A stretch of DNA of 20,168 bases from the NCBI GenBank assembly GCA_937951975.1, contig CALGAJ010000046.1:1-20168 (forward strand), written 5' to 3'. Both the position numbers and the translations under genes were made by a program. This document shows, piece after piece, positions 1-5,915 of the stretch. The notes beneath the pieces are model-generated. The model ran no database searches and was not told the DNA's origin. It saw nothing but the letters and a program-made list of their open reading frames with translations. Each line of letters opens with the position of its first letter. The stretch's first letter is position 1. This DNA comes from an uncultured Desulfotignum sp. (lineage in GTDB: Bacteria > Desulfobacterota > Desulfobacteria > Desulfobacterales > Desulfobacteraceae).

Positions 1-556
1 TGTAGGTATTGCCGATCACATCCTCGGAAACGAGGCTGGGCTTCATGCTGAGCTGAGGTTTGTTAAAATCTTCCAGCAGGGTTTTAAGGCGCTTATTCCG
101 ATCCTTCGTCCGCCCGAGATTGGCCTCGCTGTTGAAATCAATATTGCGGAAGACCCCTTCGAGTTTGCTCTTGTTGCTCTCTTCAATATGGTCGAGCACG
201 ATATTGATCAGCTCACCGATGTTGGCGGCGGACCTTCGTTCATACAGGCTGTAATAGGTGGCGGGAAATTCATCCAGAACCGTTTCCTCGCCGGTTTCGT
301 CATTCTTTTCGGTGAGTTTCACCTGCGGGAGGACAAACCGTTCACGCTCGAGCTTGCGGCGGATACGAACATCATCATCGCCATACTGCTTCCGATACGC
401 CTCGTAGTGGTCCTGCCATACATCGGAGATATATTTCACAAACAGCATCACGAGGATGTAGTCTTTGTACTGCGCCGGGTCAACAACGCCCCGGAAGGTA
501 TCACACGCCGCCCATGCCGCGTTGTTGATGTCTTTCTGATCAATCTTGCTGCTCAT
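1..556 (-). CDS. hsdM: Type I restriction-modification methyltransferase subunit HsdM, N-terminal part (3' end off the left edge)
   Basis: HsdM is the adenine-N6 methyltransferase subunit of type I R-M enzymes and works in a complex with HsdS. Here 185 codons are visible, beginning MSSKIDQKDINNAAW. They match the helical HsdM N-terminal domain, with the usual DTFRGVVDPAQYKDYILVML stretch near residues 19-38. The SAM-binding motifs and the catalytic NPPY/F motif would lie beyond the edge, so activity cannot be judged. The ATG at 556-554 is preceded by AAGGAG (570-565) with 8 nt spacing, inside the end of hsdS. The hsdS stop lies only 3 nt upstream, so the two genes are surely co-transcribed. 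hsdR is not visible and may lie further left. Confidence 0.9.
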   Translation of the reverse strand, partial: MSSKIDQKDINNAAWAACDTFRGVVDPAQYKDYILVMLFVKYISDVWQDHYEAYRKQYGDDDVRIRRKLERERFVLPQVKLTEKNDETGEETVLDEFPATYYSLYERRSAANIGELINIVLDHIEESNKSKLEGVFRNIDFNSEANLGRTKDRNKRLKTLLEDFNKPQLSMKPSLVSEDVIGNTY

Positions 557-559
557 TTG

Positions 560-1138
560 TTATTCTCCTTTTGCCAGCTGCATCAGTATAGTTGAAATGT
601 ATTGTTCCCGCTTGTCGGCCAGCGTGTGAAGCAGGGTTTGTTCACGAGCAGACAACTTGGCCAGCTCAACGATATTTTTCTGTTTTTCCAGACTTGGCAG
701 CGCCACCTCCAGATCTTCAATTGCCTGCTTGCTGATCATCTTCTGAACCGTTCCCTTGGCCCGGCTGGTCAGAAAAATCTGCGCATCCCGCTGGCTGATA
801 TACCAGTTCAGATACTCGGGTAAAACCTTGTCCGGCCTGGTCACCCTTATCCTCAATAAAGGAGCGGCGACAACGGCCTTTCCCGGGTCTTCAAGAAGAA
901 CCGCTGCCGTGGTCACATGCCCGCGAGACCTGAATACCAGATCACCTCTTTGCGCGAGGTGGTGCTCTTTCATGGCCTCCATGTTGATTCTGACCAGATC
1001 ATCACACCCGACCGTGTTGTCATCCAGAAGATCCTTCATCTGAACAACTGCAACTCCGCCACCTTCAAAGGCTTCGAGACGGGACCTGAACGAGTATCCC
1101 ATCTGCACAGATGTTATTTCTTTTAATTTCTTTTTCAC
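560..1138 (-). CDS. hsdS: Half-length type I restriction specificity subunit HsdS (single target recognition domain)
   Basis: HsdS directs the type I R-M complex to its DNA target. This protein is about 192 residues, roughly half the usual size of about 400. It has one target-recognition domain (about residues 1-150, with the typical GYSFRSR..., 'RGDLVFRSRG' and 'KGTVQKMISKQAIEDLEVALPS' blocks) and one C-terminal helical spacer (about 150-192). Full-length HsdS has two of each, so this one would have to dimerise to read a symmetric site, as known for some truncated S subunits. I chose the GTG at 1138 because GGAGG (1147-1143) sits 4 nt upstream. A TTG at 1159 would place that GGAGG inside the gene. 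Gene order S then M is reversed from the common M-S order. It could also be a remnant of a longer S gene, but nothing recognisable precedes it. Confidence 0.85.
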   Translation of the reverse strand: MKKKLKEITSVQMGYSFRSRLEAFEGGGVAVVQMKDLLDDNTVGCDDLVRINMEAMKEHHLAQRGDLVFRSRGHVTTAAVLLEDPGKAVVAAPLLRIRVTRPDKVLPEYLNWYISQRDAQIFLTSRAKGTVQKMISKQAIEDLEVALPSLEKQKNIVELAKLSAREQTLLHTLADKREQYISTILMQLAKGE

Positions 1139-1142
1139 TGCA

Positions 1143-1147
1143 CCTCC
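1143..1147 (-). promoter_or_regulatory. Ribosome binding site deciding the hsdS start
   Basis: GGAGG on the minus strand, 4 nt before the GTG at 1138. It favours GTG over the upstream TTG at 1159 as the start codon. Confidence 0.6.
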
Positions 1148-1157
1148 AATTTGTTGC

Positions 1158-1179
1158 AATAATGTTACTGCAAATTATA
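1158..1179 (-). repeat. Direct repeat, promoter-proximal copy (candidate operator)
   Basis: 22-bp element matching 1216-1237 at 18 of 22 positions, with an invariant core TGTTACTG (plus strand). It covers the -10 hexamer of the hsdSM promoter. A bound protein here would block initiation. The core is the near-palindrome TTACTGCAA. Confidence 0.5.
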
Positions 1180-1201
1180 CTTATAGAAATTCAGTTGTCA
1201 A
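1174..1201 (-). promoter_or_regulatory. Sigma-70 promoter for hsdSM
   Basis: On the minus strand TTGACA (1201-1196) and TATAAT (1179-1174) are both perfect consensus hexamers, separated by 16 bp. Transcription would start about 30 nt upstream of the hsdS GTG. No other match this good lies in the gap, and the direction fits hsdS-hsdM. Confidence 0.75.
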
Positions 1202-1215
1202 CTTGATTTTACAAA

Positions 1216-1237
1216 AATATTGTTACTGTAATTTTTA
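1216..1237 (-). repeat. Direct repeat, upstream copy (candidate operator)
   Basis: Second copy of the 22-bp element, centred upstream of the -35 hexamer. It contains the perfect odd palindrome TTACTGTAA. The two copies are 58 bp apart start to start and bracket the promoter, an arrangement compatible with looping or cooperative control. No regulator gene is identified. Confidence 0.5.
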
Positions 1238-1367
1238 TTTTGATTAAAAATGGTTTTTCAGGGTATCTTTTAAAGAAATTATTGAAGTTCTGTTAGAATA
1301 TACGAGATAAATTGAGGCGAGGACTACTTGCAGTGCGGGCACCATTTTTCAGAGAAATGACCCCCAC

Positions 1368-1382
1368 AGACTATCCCTGTTA
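1368..1382. repeat. 15-bp direct repeat, copy 1
   Basis: AGACTATCCCTGTTA, identical to 3146-3160. The two copies flank the higB/higA-irrE module on both sides. Confidence 0.6.
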
Positions 1383-1404
1383 GTGAGTTCATTTATAAAT
1401 TTCA

Positions 1405-2616
1405 TTATACTGCGAAAAGTTTTCTGATTTTACCTGAACCTACCAATCTGGATAACAGCCTAAAGTTATTGTTTTCATGCCGTATTCTACCGGCGATACA
1501 GGCAGGATTAATTCTCAGATGTTCTGACAATACAAGAACATTTTTTGTGGTGGGATTCATTTTTGCTGCTGAAGAGGTCCAAATTTCATCTGGTATTAAA
1601 GATTCCATTGCAAGGTGGTCTGCTTCTTTCTCAATATTTTTGCTATTTTTATCATTCGGGACTCTAACATCCATATCATCAACAAACAAATGGTGGTTAT
1701 TCTTTCCGAGGTGCAGAAGAATATGGGCTAATTCATGCAGAAGGCAAAACCAGAAATTATCTATTCTGTCATATCTCAGTGTCAGGCCAACTACAGGCGA
1801 CCCATCGTCCAACAATAACGCGGCCCCGTCTAAATAGGTTTTCTGAAGATGCCGTTCTATGATTAGATGAATCCCATGTTTTTCCAGGTACTCCTGGGCA
1901 AGCTGTGGCCCTGTTTCAAAAAAGCTAAGCTTTGCAATTTCAGTCAAATTGGCGGATGAAAAACTATCCGGGTTAAATCTTTTAATAAGCTTTTTTTTAT
2001 ACGCAAGAGACATGACCCGCATACACCAGGCATTGAGTGCATACATGTCGGTTTTTGCATTAGTTCTGTTCCCAGAATTTTCCCTGAAGCAAGCTTCAAT
2101 TTTTTCTGCGCTCGGGCAGCATTCTTTGATGAACACTTGCATACGCTCTTCTGCAGAATCATTAAATTCCCCCAAAGACTTTATCCATCCTCTTTTGAAC
2201 ATCTCTTTCAGTGGGAAAAGATCCCATTTAATGTCGGGTAGGGTTTGCGGGAAATCCGCTCCTGTTTTTCGCAAAAGAATTTCAGGGGATATTCCCAAAT
2301 TTTCGTGCAAGGAACGCATCATTGAAAGCGTTAAAGGCCTCTTTTTATTAAGAACTTCTGAGACCTTGCCTTTACTCCCGATAAAGGGTACAAGATTTTG
2401 CTGATTAAGCCCAAGCTGATCCATTCTGAACTTAATTGCATCGATCGGATCTGGAAAATCCATAGCATAATGCTCATCTTCATATAGTCCAACGAGAGTA
2501 GCAAGAAGTTCAAGCTCTTCTGCTTCAGGTGAATTTGCTTCAGCATCCATCAGATCTTCAATGCGGGAAAGAGCCAAATCATAATCTTCTTCTGTTTTAA
2601 TGAGTTTATTTATCAT
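1405..2616 (-). CDS. higA: HigA-type antitoxin fused to an ImmA/IrrE zinc metallopeptidase domain
   Basis: 403 residues in two parts. Residues about 1-120 resemble the HigA antitoxins of COG5499: an acidic N-terminal helix region, then an XRE helix-turn-helix around 56-115 with FIGSKGKVSEVLNKKRPL. Residues about 230-400 are an ImmA/IrrE-like peptidase with the zinc motif HELAH at 294-298 and the downstream EKEADHLAMESLIP segment (329-342) that supplies the third ligand in this family. The likely role is neutralising the HigB toxin encoded just upstream and repressing the operon; the peptidase may cleave a repressor, a partner or itself. The ATG at 2616 overlaps the toxin stop as TAATG, and GGAGG (2628-2624) precedes it, so the two are translationally coupled. 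Base composition is clearly more AT-rich than the metabolic genes to the right, suggesting acquisition. A plain XRE/ImmA-type regulator is the alternative reading. Confidence 0.82.
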   Translation of the reverse strand: MINKLIKTEEDYDLALSRIEDLMDAEANSPEAEELELLATLVGLYEDEHYAMDFPDPIDAIKFRMDQLGLNQQNLVPFIGSKGKVSEVLNKKRPLTLSMMRSLHENLGISPEILLRKTGADFPQTLPDIKWDLFPLKEMFKRGWIKSLGEFNDSAEERMQVFIKECCPSAEKIEACFRENSGNRTNAKTDMYALNAWCMRVMSLAYKKKLIKRFNPDSFSSANLTEIAKLSFFETGPQLAQEYLEKHGIHLIIERHLQKTYLDGAALLLDDGSPVVGLTLRYDRIDNFWFCLLHELAHILLHLGKNNHHLFVDDMDVRVPNDKNSKNIEKEADHLAMESLIPDEIWTSSAAKMNPTTKNVLVLSEHLRINPACIAGRIRHENNNFRLLSRLVGSGKIRKLFAV

Positions 2617-2915
2617 TATATTTCCTCCGCATTAATTTTATCATACTCTTTATGCGTTCCTACAAATCGTATAAAAACCGTCTGTGTTGGAAAATTGATT
2701 TTTACCACCAATCGGTATTTATTTCCTCCTAAGTTAAATACAACACGGTTCCCTTTTAAAATACTGGCTGAGCCGTACTGAGATTTAATGTCTGTCCATG
2801 ATTGCCAGTTCGCTTTTTTTGCTTCATACCACCAGGCATCGACAGGACCCTTTGCGTCCTTACATCCGTCTCGTTCGTAGAATTCTTTCAGTTTTGGCCT
2901 GGCTATTACATGCAT
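2616..2915 (-). CDS. higB: HigB-type mRNA interferase toxin
   Basis: 99 residues matching the HigB_toxin family (COG4680, RelE/HigB fold). The start MHVIARPKLKEFYERDG, the central RVVFNLGGNKYRLVVKI and the end FIRFVGTHKEYDKINAEEI are typical and full length. Family members cut mRNA on the ribosome during stress. It is encoded before its antitoxin, the usual HigBA order, and overlaps it by one base. The ATG at 2915 is the first possible start, because an in-frame TGA lies two codons upstream. It has no Shine-Dalgarno at normal distance, and the -10 hexamer ends only 6 nt before it, so the mRNA may be leaderless. No frameshift is visible, so the toxin is probably intact. Confidence 0.88.
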   Translation of the reverse strand: MHVIARPKLKEFYERDGCKDAKGPVDAWWYEAKKANWQSWTDIKSQYGSASILKGNRVVFNLGGNKYRLVVKINFPTQTVFIRFVGTHKEYDKINAEEI

Positions 2916-2921
2916 AATTCA

Positions 2922-2950
2922 TATATAGCAACTCCATATTTTAATGTCAA
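2922..2950 (-). promoter_or_regulatory. Promoter of the higB-higA module
   Basis: On the minus strand TTGACA (2950-2945) and TATATA (2927-2922) are spaced 17 bp apart. The predicted transcription start falls at or next to the higB ATG (2915), which would give a leaderless or nearly leaderless transcript. Confidence 0.65.
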
Positions 2951-2954
2951 CAAT

Positions 2955-3005
2955 AAAAGTTTCTATTTAGGGAACTTTTAATTATCGATATAAAAGGGAA
3001 CTTTT
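2955..3005. repeat. Direct and inverted repeats upstream of higB (candidate antitoxin operator)
   Basis: AGGGAACTTTT occurs at 2969-2979 and 2995-3005, a 26-bp period. Inverted partners AAAAGTT (2955-2961) against AACTTTT (2973-2979), and AAAAG/CTTTT around 2992-3005, surround them. The block lies just upstream of the -35 of the higB promoter, where a HigA-type repressor could bind. Confidence 0.4.
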
Positions 3006-3219
3006 TTAATCGTAACCGATACTGTGTCAAGAATGGTGTTAACAGTTTCTTCAGGCACTCGTAATGATACCGGATCAAATCTTTAGATTTTCAAGGCGTT
3101 GACTTCGTGGTTTCGGTTTCTTTTTTCTGTATTCCAAAATCCTGAAGACTATCCCTGTTAAGGTGCTATTTTGAAATCGGCATAGGACAGGTCACAATAT
3201 ATTAAGTTTTGAATTTTAA
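3006..3219. other. AT-rich intergenic stretch between two divergent toxin-antitoxin loci
   Basis: No supported gene. The full gene-free stretch is 2916-3254 and holds the two promoters, the repeats and the operator listed separately. In between is an undefined sequence with one 15-bp repeat copy (3146-3160) and a 34-codon open stretch on the minus strand (2978-3082) without an ATG start, possibly a relic. Confidence 0.5.
3146..3160. repeat. 15-bp direct repeat, copy 2
   Basis: AGACTATCCCTGTTA, identical to 1368-1382. It lies between the two toxin-antitoxin loci, so the pair brackets the higB/higA-irrE segment. Confidence 0.6.
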
Positions 3220-3248
3220 TTGACTTTTTGTATTCGATCGATTACATT
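3220..3248 (+). promoter_or_regulatory. Promoter of the second toxin-antitoxin locus
   Basis: TTGACT (3220-3225), a 17-bp spacer, then TACATT (3243-3248). The ATG of the broken toxin begins 6 nt further on, again with almost no leader. The spacer is filled by a palindromic operator. Confidence 0.55.
3229..3246. promoter_or_regulatory. 18-bp palindromic operator in the promoter
   Basis: TGTATTCGATCGATTACA is palindromic except for one symmetric mismatched pair, with centre CGATCG. It covers the spacer and part of the -10, the normal place for autorepression by an XRE-type antitoxin. The antitoxin at 3463 is the obvious candidate ligand. Confidence 0.6.
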
Positions 3249-3254
3249 TTTTGT

Positions 3255-3459
3255 ATGTACACGGTAAAGACATTACCCGAATTTGATAAATGGCTGATCA
3301 GGCGTCTTCGAAATGAGGGAACATTTCGGTCCAGGCTGGAGAATGTACTACGCCATGAGAGCTGAAACCCTGATTGTCATGCTTGGTGGAGGAGGCAAGG
3401 ACAGCCAGGAGAGAGACATTGCCAAAGCCAGGCAGCTGGAAGCCACTTTGGAGGATTGA
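3255..3459 (+). pseudogene. Broken HigB-like addiction-module toxin (internal deletion with frameshift)
   Basis: The reading frame from ATG 3255 gives MYTVKTLPEFDKWLIRRLRN..., the start typical of the 'putative addiction module killer protein' family (COG3657, RelE/ParE-like), but it ends at TGA 3363. From about 3346 a frame shifted by one base reads YYAMRAETLIVMLGGGGKDS and continues QERDIAKARQLEATLED to TGA 3457-3459, the C-terminal part of the same family. The central segment between them, usually with VGEGVSELRI and GPGYR, is missing. A deletion of roughly 80-100 bp joined the two halves out of frame. The toxin is therefore almost certainly inactive. The family comparison is from memory; the two frames are directly visible. 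Confidence 0.82.
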
Positions 3460-3462
3460 AAC

Positions 3463-3765
3463 ATGAAAAAAAGAATTGCCGAGTTGCCGGATTTTGATAT
3501 GGCCCGGCAGCTTAACAGCGAAGAGGACATTGCTGCTTATATCACTATGGTGATTGAAGACGGGGATGCTGCCGAGTTGGCCCACGCTTTAGGGGTGGCT
3601 GCCAAGGCACGCGGTATGAGCGAGATTGCCAAATCGACAGGAATCACCCGTGAAGCCTTGTATAAAGCACTTAAACCAAATGCCAAGCCTCGATTTGACA
3701 CGATTAACAAGGTATGTGCTGCGCTTGGCGTTCGCCTGGTGGCTCAGCCGGTCAATCCGCATTGA
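3463..3765 (+). CDS. HigA-like addiction-module antidote protein (orphaned antitoxin)
   Basis: 100 residues, full length for the COG3636 / TIGR02684 antidote family. It starts MKKRIAELPDFDMARQLNSE, has the family core 'IEDGDAAELAHALGVAAKARGMSEIAKSTGITREALYKALKP' with the helix-turn-helix around residues 52-75, and ends TINKVCAALGVRLVAQPVN. It binds the cognate toxin and represses its own promoter. GGAGG (3450-3454) lies 8 nt before the ATG, inside the end of the broken toxin. Because the partner toxin is deleted, this is an antitoxin without a functional toxin; it may survive as a repressor or by neutralising related toxins. It converges on the permease gene at 3783. Confidence 0.88.
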   Translation: MKKRIAELPDFDMARQLNSEEDIAAYITMVIEDGDAAELAHALGVAAKARGMSEIAKSTGITREALYKALKPNAKPRFDTINKVCAALGVRLVAQPVNPH

Positions 3766-3782
3766 GCTGGTATTCTTTAAGA

Positions 3783-4463
3783 TCACCGCCCATCCATGCC
3801 GGCATCCAGCCCGGGCACGGCCAGCTTTCTCTGGATTCCGTGCAGGACCAGGCTTAAGAATCCCACCAGCACCAGGTAGATCAGGGCCACCAGCACATAG
3901 GTCTGGATGGGGGCGAAATTCTGGCTGGACAGGATTTTGGCCTTGTTCATCAGGTCCGGGACGGCAATGAGAAACACGATGGCCGTGTATTTGACCATGG
4001 CGATCAGTTCGTTGGACCAGGCCGGAATCACCAGCCGCAGGGCCTGGGGCAGGATGATGTGCCGGATTCCCTGGAACCGGCTCATGCCGATGGCCCGGGC
4101 CGCTTTCATCTGGTCTCTGGAAACCGCCTGGATAGCGCCTCTGAAATACTCGCACTGATACGCCCCGGAATTGCACCCCAGGGTGATGAAGGCTGCGGCC
4201 ATGCGGGAGAAGGACAGCCCGATTTCCGGGAGCCCGTAATACACCACAAACAGCTGCACCAGCAACGGTGTGCCCCGGAACACCGTCAGATAGGCCGTGC
4301 AGAAAGGCTGGATCAGTTTCGGGCCGTACACCCGCAGCAGTGACAGAGGCAGCCCGATGGCCAGGCCGATGACCAGGGCCCCGGCGGTGAGTTGAAGGGT
4401 GACCACGGTGCCCTGCAGAAGGTCCGGCAGTGCCATGACCGCATATGCGAAAAATTCCTTCAT
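3783..4463 (-). CDS. Polar amino acid ABC transporter permease (second permease of the operon)
   Basis: 226 residues of the HisM/GlnP inner-membrane permease family. About five hydrophobic segments are visible, beginning near residues 12-43. The cytoplasmic EAA loop reads AARAIGMSRFQGIRHIILPQ followed by ALRLVIPAWSNELIAMVKYT, which couples to the ATPase. The ATG at 4463 overlaps the ATPase stop (4462-4460) as ATGA, so translation is coupled. It is the last gene of the seven-gene minus-strand run, and no clear terminator follows before the convergent antitoxin gene. Together with the permease at 5265 it should form a heterodimeric channel. The substrate cannot be told from the permease alone. 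Confidence 0.9.
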   Translation of the reverse strand: MKEFFAYAVMALPDLLQGTVVTLQLTAGALVIGLAIGLPLSLLRVYGPKLIQPFCTAYLTVFRGTPLLVQLFVVYYGLPEIGLSFSRMAAAFITLGCNSGAYQCEYFRGAIQAVSRDQMKAARAIGMSRFQGIRHIILPQALRLVIPAWSNELIAMVKYTAIVFLIAVPDLMNKAKILSSQNFAPIQTYVLVALIYLVLVGFLSLVLHGIQRKLAVPGLDAGMDGR

Positions 4464-5257
4464 AAGGTGTCTTGCCCCAGACTCCCGGAGGGTGGTTCCG
4501 CTTTTCCCGTGGTGATGATGGACAGAAATTTGCGGGTGCGTTCGGATTCGGGACGGGTGAACATCCGGTCCGGGGGCCCCTGTTCTTCGATCCGGCCGTT
4601 TTCCATAAAAATGACCCGGTCCGCCGCTTCTCTGGCAAACCCCATTTCATGGGACACGATGATCATGGTCATGCCTTCGGCCGCCAGTTTCTGCATCACG
4701 GCCAGCACTTCGCCGGTCAGCTCCGGGTCCAGGGCCGAGGTGGGTTCGTCAAACAGCATGACTTTGGGACTCATGCCCAGAGCCCTGGCAATGCCCACCC
4801 GCTGTTTCTGGCCCCCGGACAGCTGGGCCGGGTATTTGTGACGGTGGTCTGCCATGCCCACCCGTTCCAGCTCGTTCATGGCTTTTTTTTCCGCGTCTTT
4901 CACCGGCATGCCCAGGACCCTGGTCATGCCCACGGTCACGTTGCCTAAGACCGTGAGGTGGTTGAACAGGTTGAACTCCTGGAACACCATGCCCATCTGG
5001 CGCCGGACCCGGTCCTGGTTCACCCCGGGGGCCGTGATCTCCTGGTCTTCCAGAAAGATTTTTCCGGATGTAGGAAGGTGCAGCAGGTTGAGGCACTGGA
5101 GCAGGGTGCTTTTCCCGGTGCCGCTGCTGCCGATGATCACAATCACTTCAGAGGGATGGACATCAAAACTGACATCCGTGACCACGGGGGTGGTGCCAAA
5201 GGATTTGCACAGGTTTTCGATTCTGAGGACGGGCCGGGTCATGGTTTCATCTTTCAT
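4460..5257 (-). CDS. Polar amino acid ABC transporter ATP-binding protein
   Basis: 265 residues, GlnQ/HisP type. With the start chosen, Walker A is GSSGTGKST (43-51), the Q-loop is in VFQEFNLF (91-98), the signature is LSGGQKQR (146-153), Walker B is VMLFDEP (166-172) and the H-loop is SHEMGF with His203. All key residues are intact, so it should hydrolyse ATP to power import. The ATG at 5257 lies 7 nt after the stop of the upstream permease. ATG 5242 (MTRPVLRIENL) is an equally reasonable start that fits the usual family length, and neither has a strong Shine-Dalgarno. A TTG at 5281 would overlap the permease and is less likely. Confidence 0.9.
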   Translation of the reverse strand: MKDETMTRPVLRIENLCKSFGTTPVVTDVSFDVHPSEVIVIIGSSGTGKSTLLQCLNLLHLPTSGKIFLEDQEITAPGVNQDRVRRQMGMVFQEFNLFNHLTVLGNVTVGMTRVLGMPVKDAEKKAMNELERVGMADHRHKYPAQLSGGQKQRVGIARALGMSPKVMLFDEPTSALDPELTGEVLAVMQKLAAEGMTMIIVSHEMGFAREAADRVIFMENGRIEEQGPPDRMFTRPESERTRKFLSIITTGKAEPPSGSLGQDTL

Positions 5258-5264
5258 GAACGGG

Positions 5265-5906
5265 TTAAAACTGAATGGCAAACCGTTTTTCTACGGCTTC
5301 CAGGGCCTTGCTCAATGTCAGGGTCAAAACGATATAAAAGCAGGCGGCCGTTCCGAACGCCAGCAGCGGCTCCATGGTGCTGGCACTGGCATACTGGGCC
5401 CGCCGCATCAGCTCGGGTACGCCGATGACAAATACCAGAGAAGAGTCCTTGAGCACCAGGGTCACCTCGTTGATCAGCGAGGGAATGGCCACCCGGAACG
5501 CCTGGGGCAGTATGATGCAGCGGATGGCTTTGGCCCGGGACATGCCGATGCCCCGGGCCGCCGTCATCTGCCCCCGGGGGATGGACAGAATCGCCCCCCG
5601 GAAGATTTCCGTCTGGTACGCCCCGCTGGCAAACCCTAAAGCAATGGCTCCGGACATGAACGGGGACAGGTCGATGAACGCGGAAATCACAAAAAACAGG
5701 ATAAAGATGATCACCACCACGGGCACGGCCCGCACCACCACGCTGTAGGAAGCGGCCAGGCCTTTGATCACGGGGTTGCCGTACACCCGGAACACCGCCA
5801 TCAGGGCGCCGATACATCCGCCCAGGCACAGGGCGATGAGCGTGACCGAAACCGTCACGCCCAGGCCCGGCAGCAGAAACTGCAGCATGGTGAAAAATGG
5901 TGTCAT
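5265..5906 (-). CDS. Polar amino acid ABC transporter permease (first permease of the operon)
   Basis: 213 residues of the HisM/GlnP family. Hydrophobic segments lie at about 7-38, 54-82, 83-98, 165-185 and 188-205, with the EAA loop AARGIGMSRAKAIRCIILPQ followed by AFRVAIPSLINEVTLVLKDS. It would pair with the permease at 3783 in the inner membrane. It starts 9 nt after the binding-protein stop with only a weak ribosome binding site, so it probably relies on coupling. The segment at residues 54-82 is very Val/Ile-rich (VVVRAVPVVVIIFILFFVIS), where many relatives have the RGTPLLVQL pattern seen in the partner permease. Confidence 0.9.
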   Translation of the reverse strand: MTPFFTMLQFLLPGLGVTVSVTLIALCLGGCIGALMAVFRVYGNPVIKGLAASYSVVVRAVPVVVIIFILFFVISAFIDLSPFMSGAIALGFASGAYQTEIFRGAILSIPRGQMTAARGIGMSRAKAIRCIILPQAFRVAIPSLINEVTLVLKDSSLVFVIGVPELMRRAQYASASTMEPLLAFGTAACFYIVLTLTLSKALEAVEKRFAIQF

Positions 5907-5915
5907 GCAGTCATC

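Noticed and set aside
2978..3082. 34-codon open stretch on the minus strand reading DPVSLRVPEETVNTILD
   Set aside because: It looks protein-like but has no start codon and no match I can name; at most a gene relic.
3589..4650. 353-codon open frame on the minus strand
   Set aside because: Another frame of the permease and ATPase genes, with low-complexity Pro/Gly/Arg/His composition.
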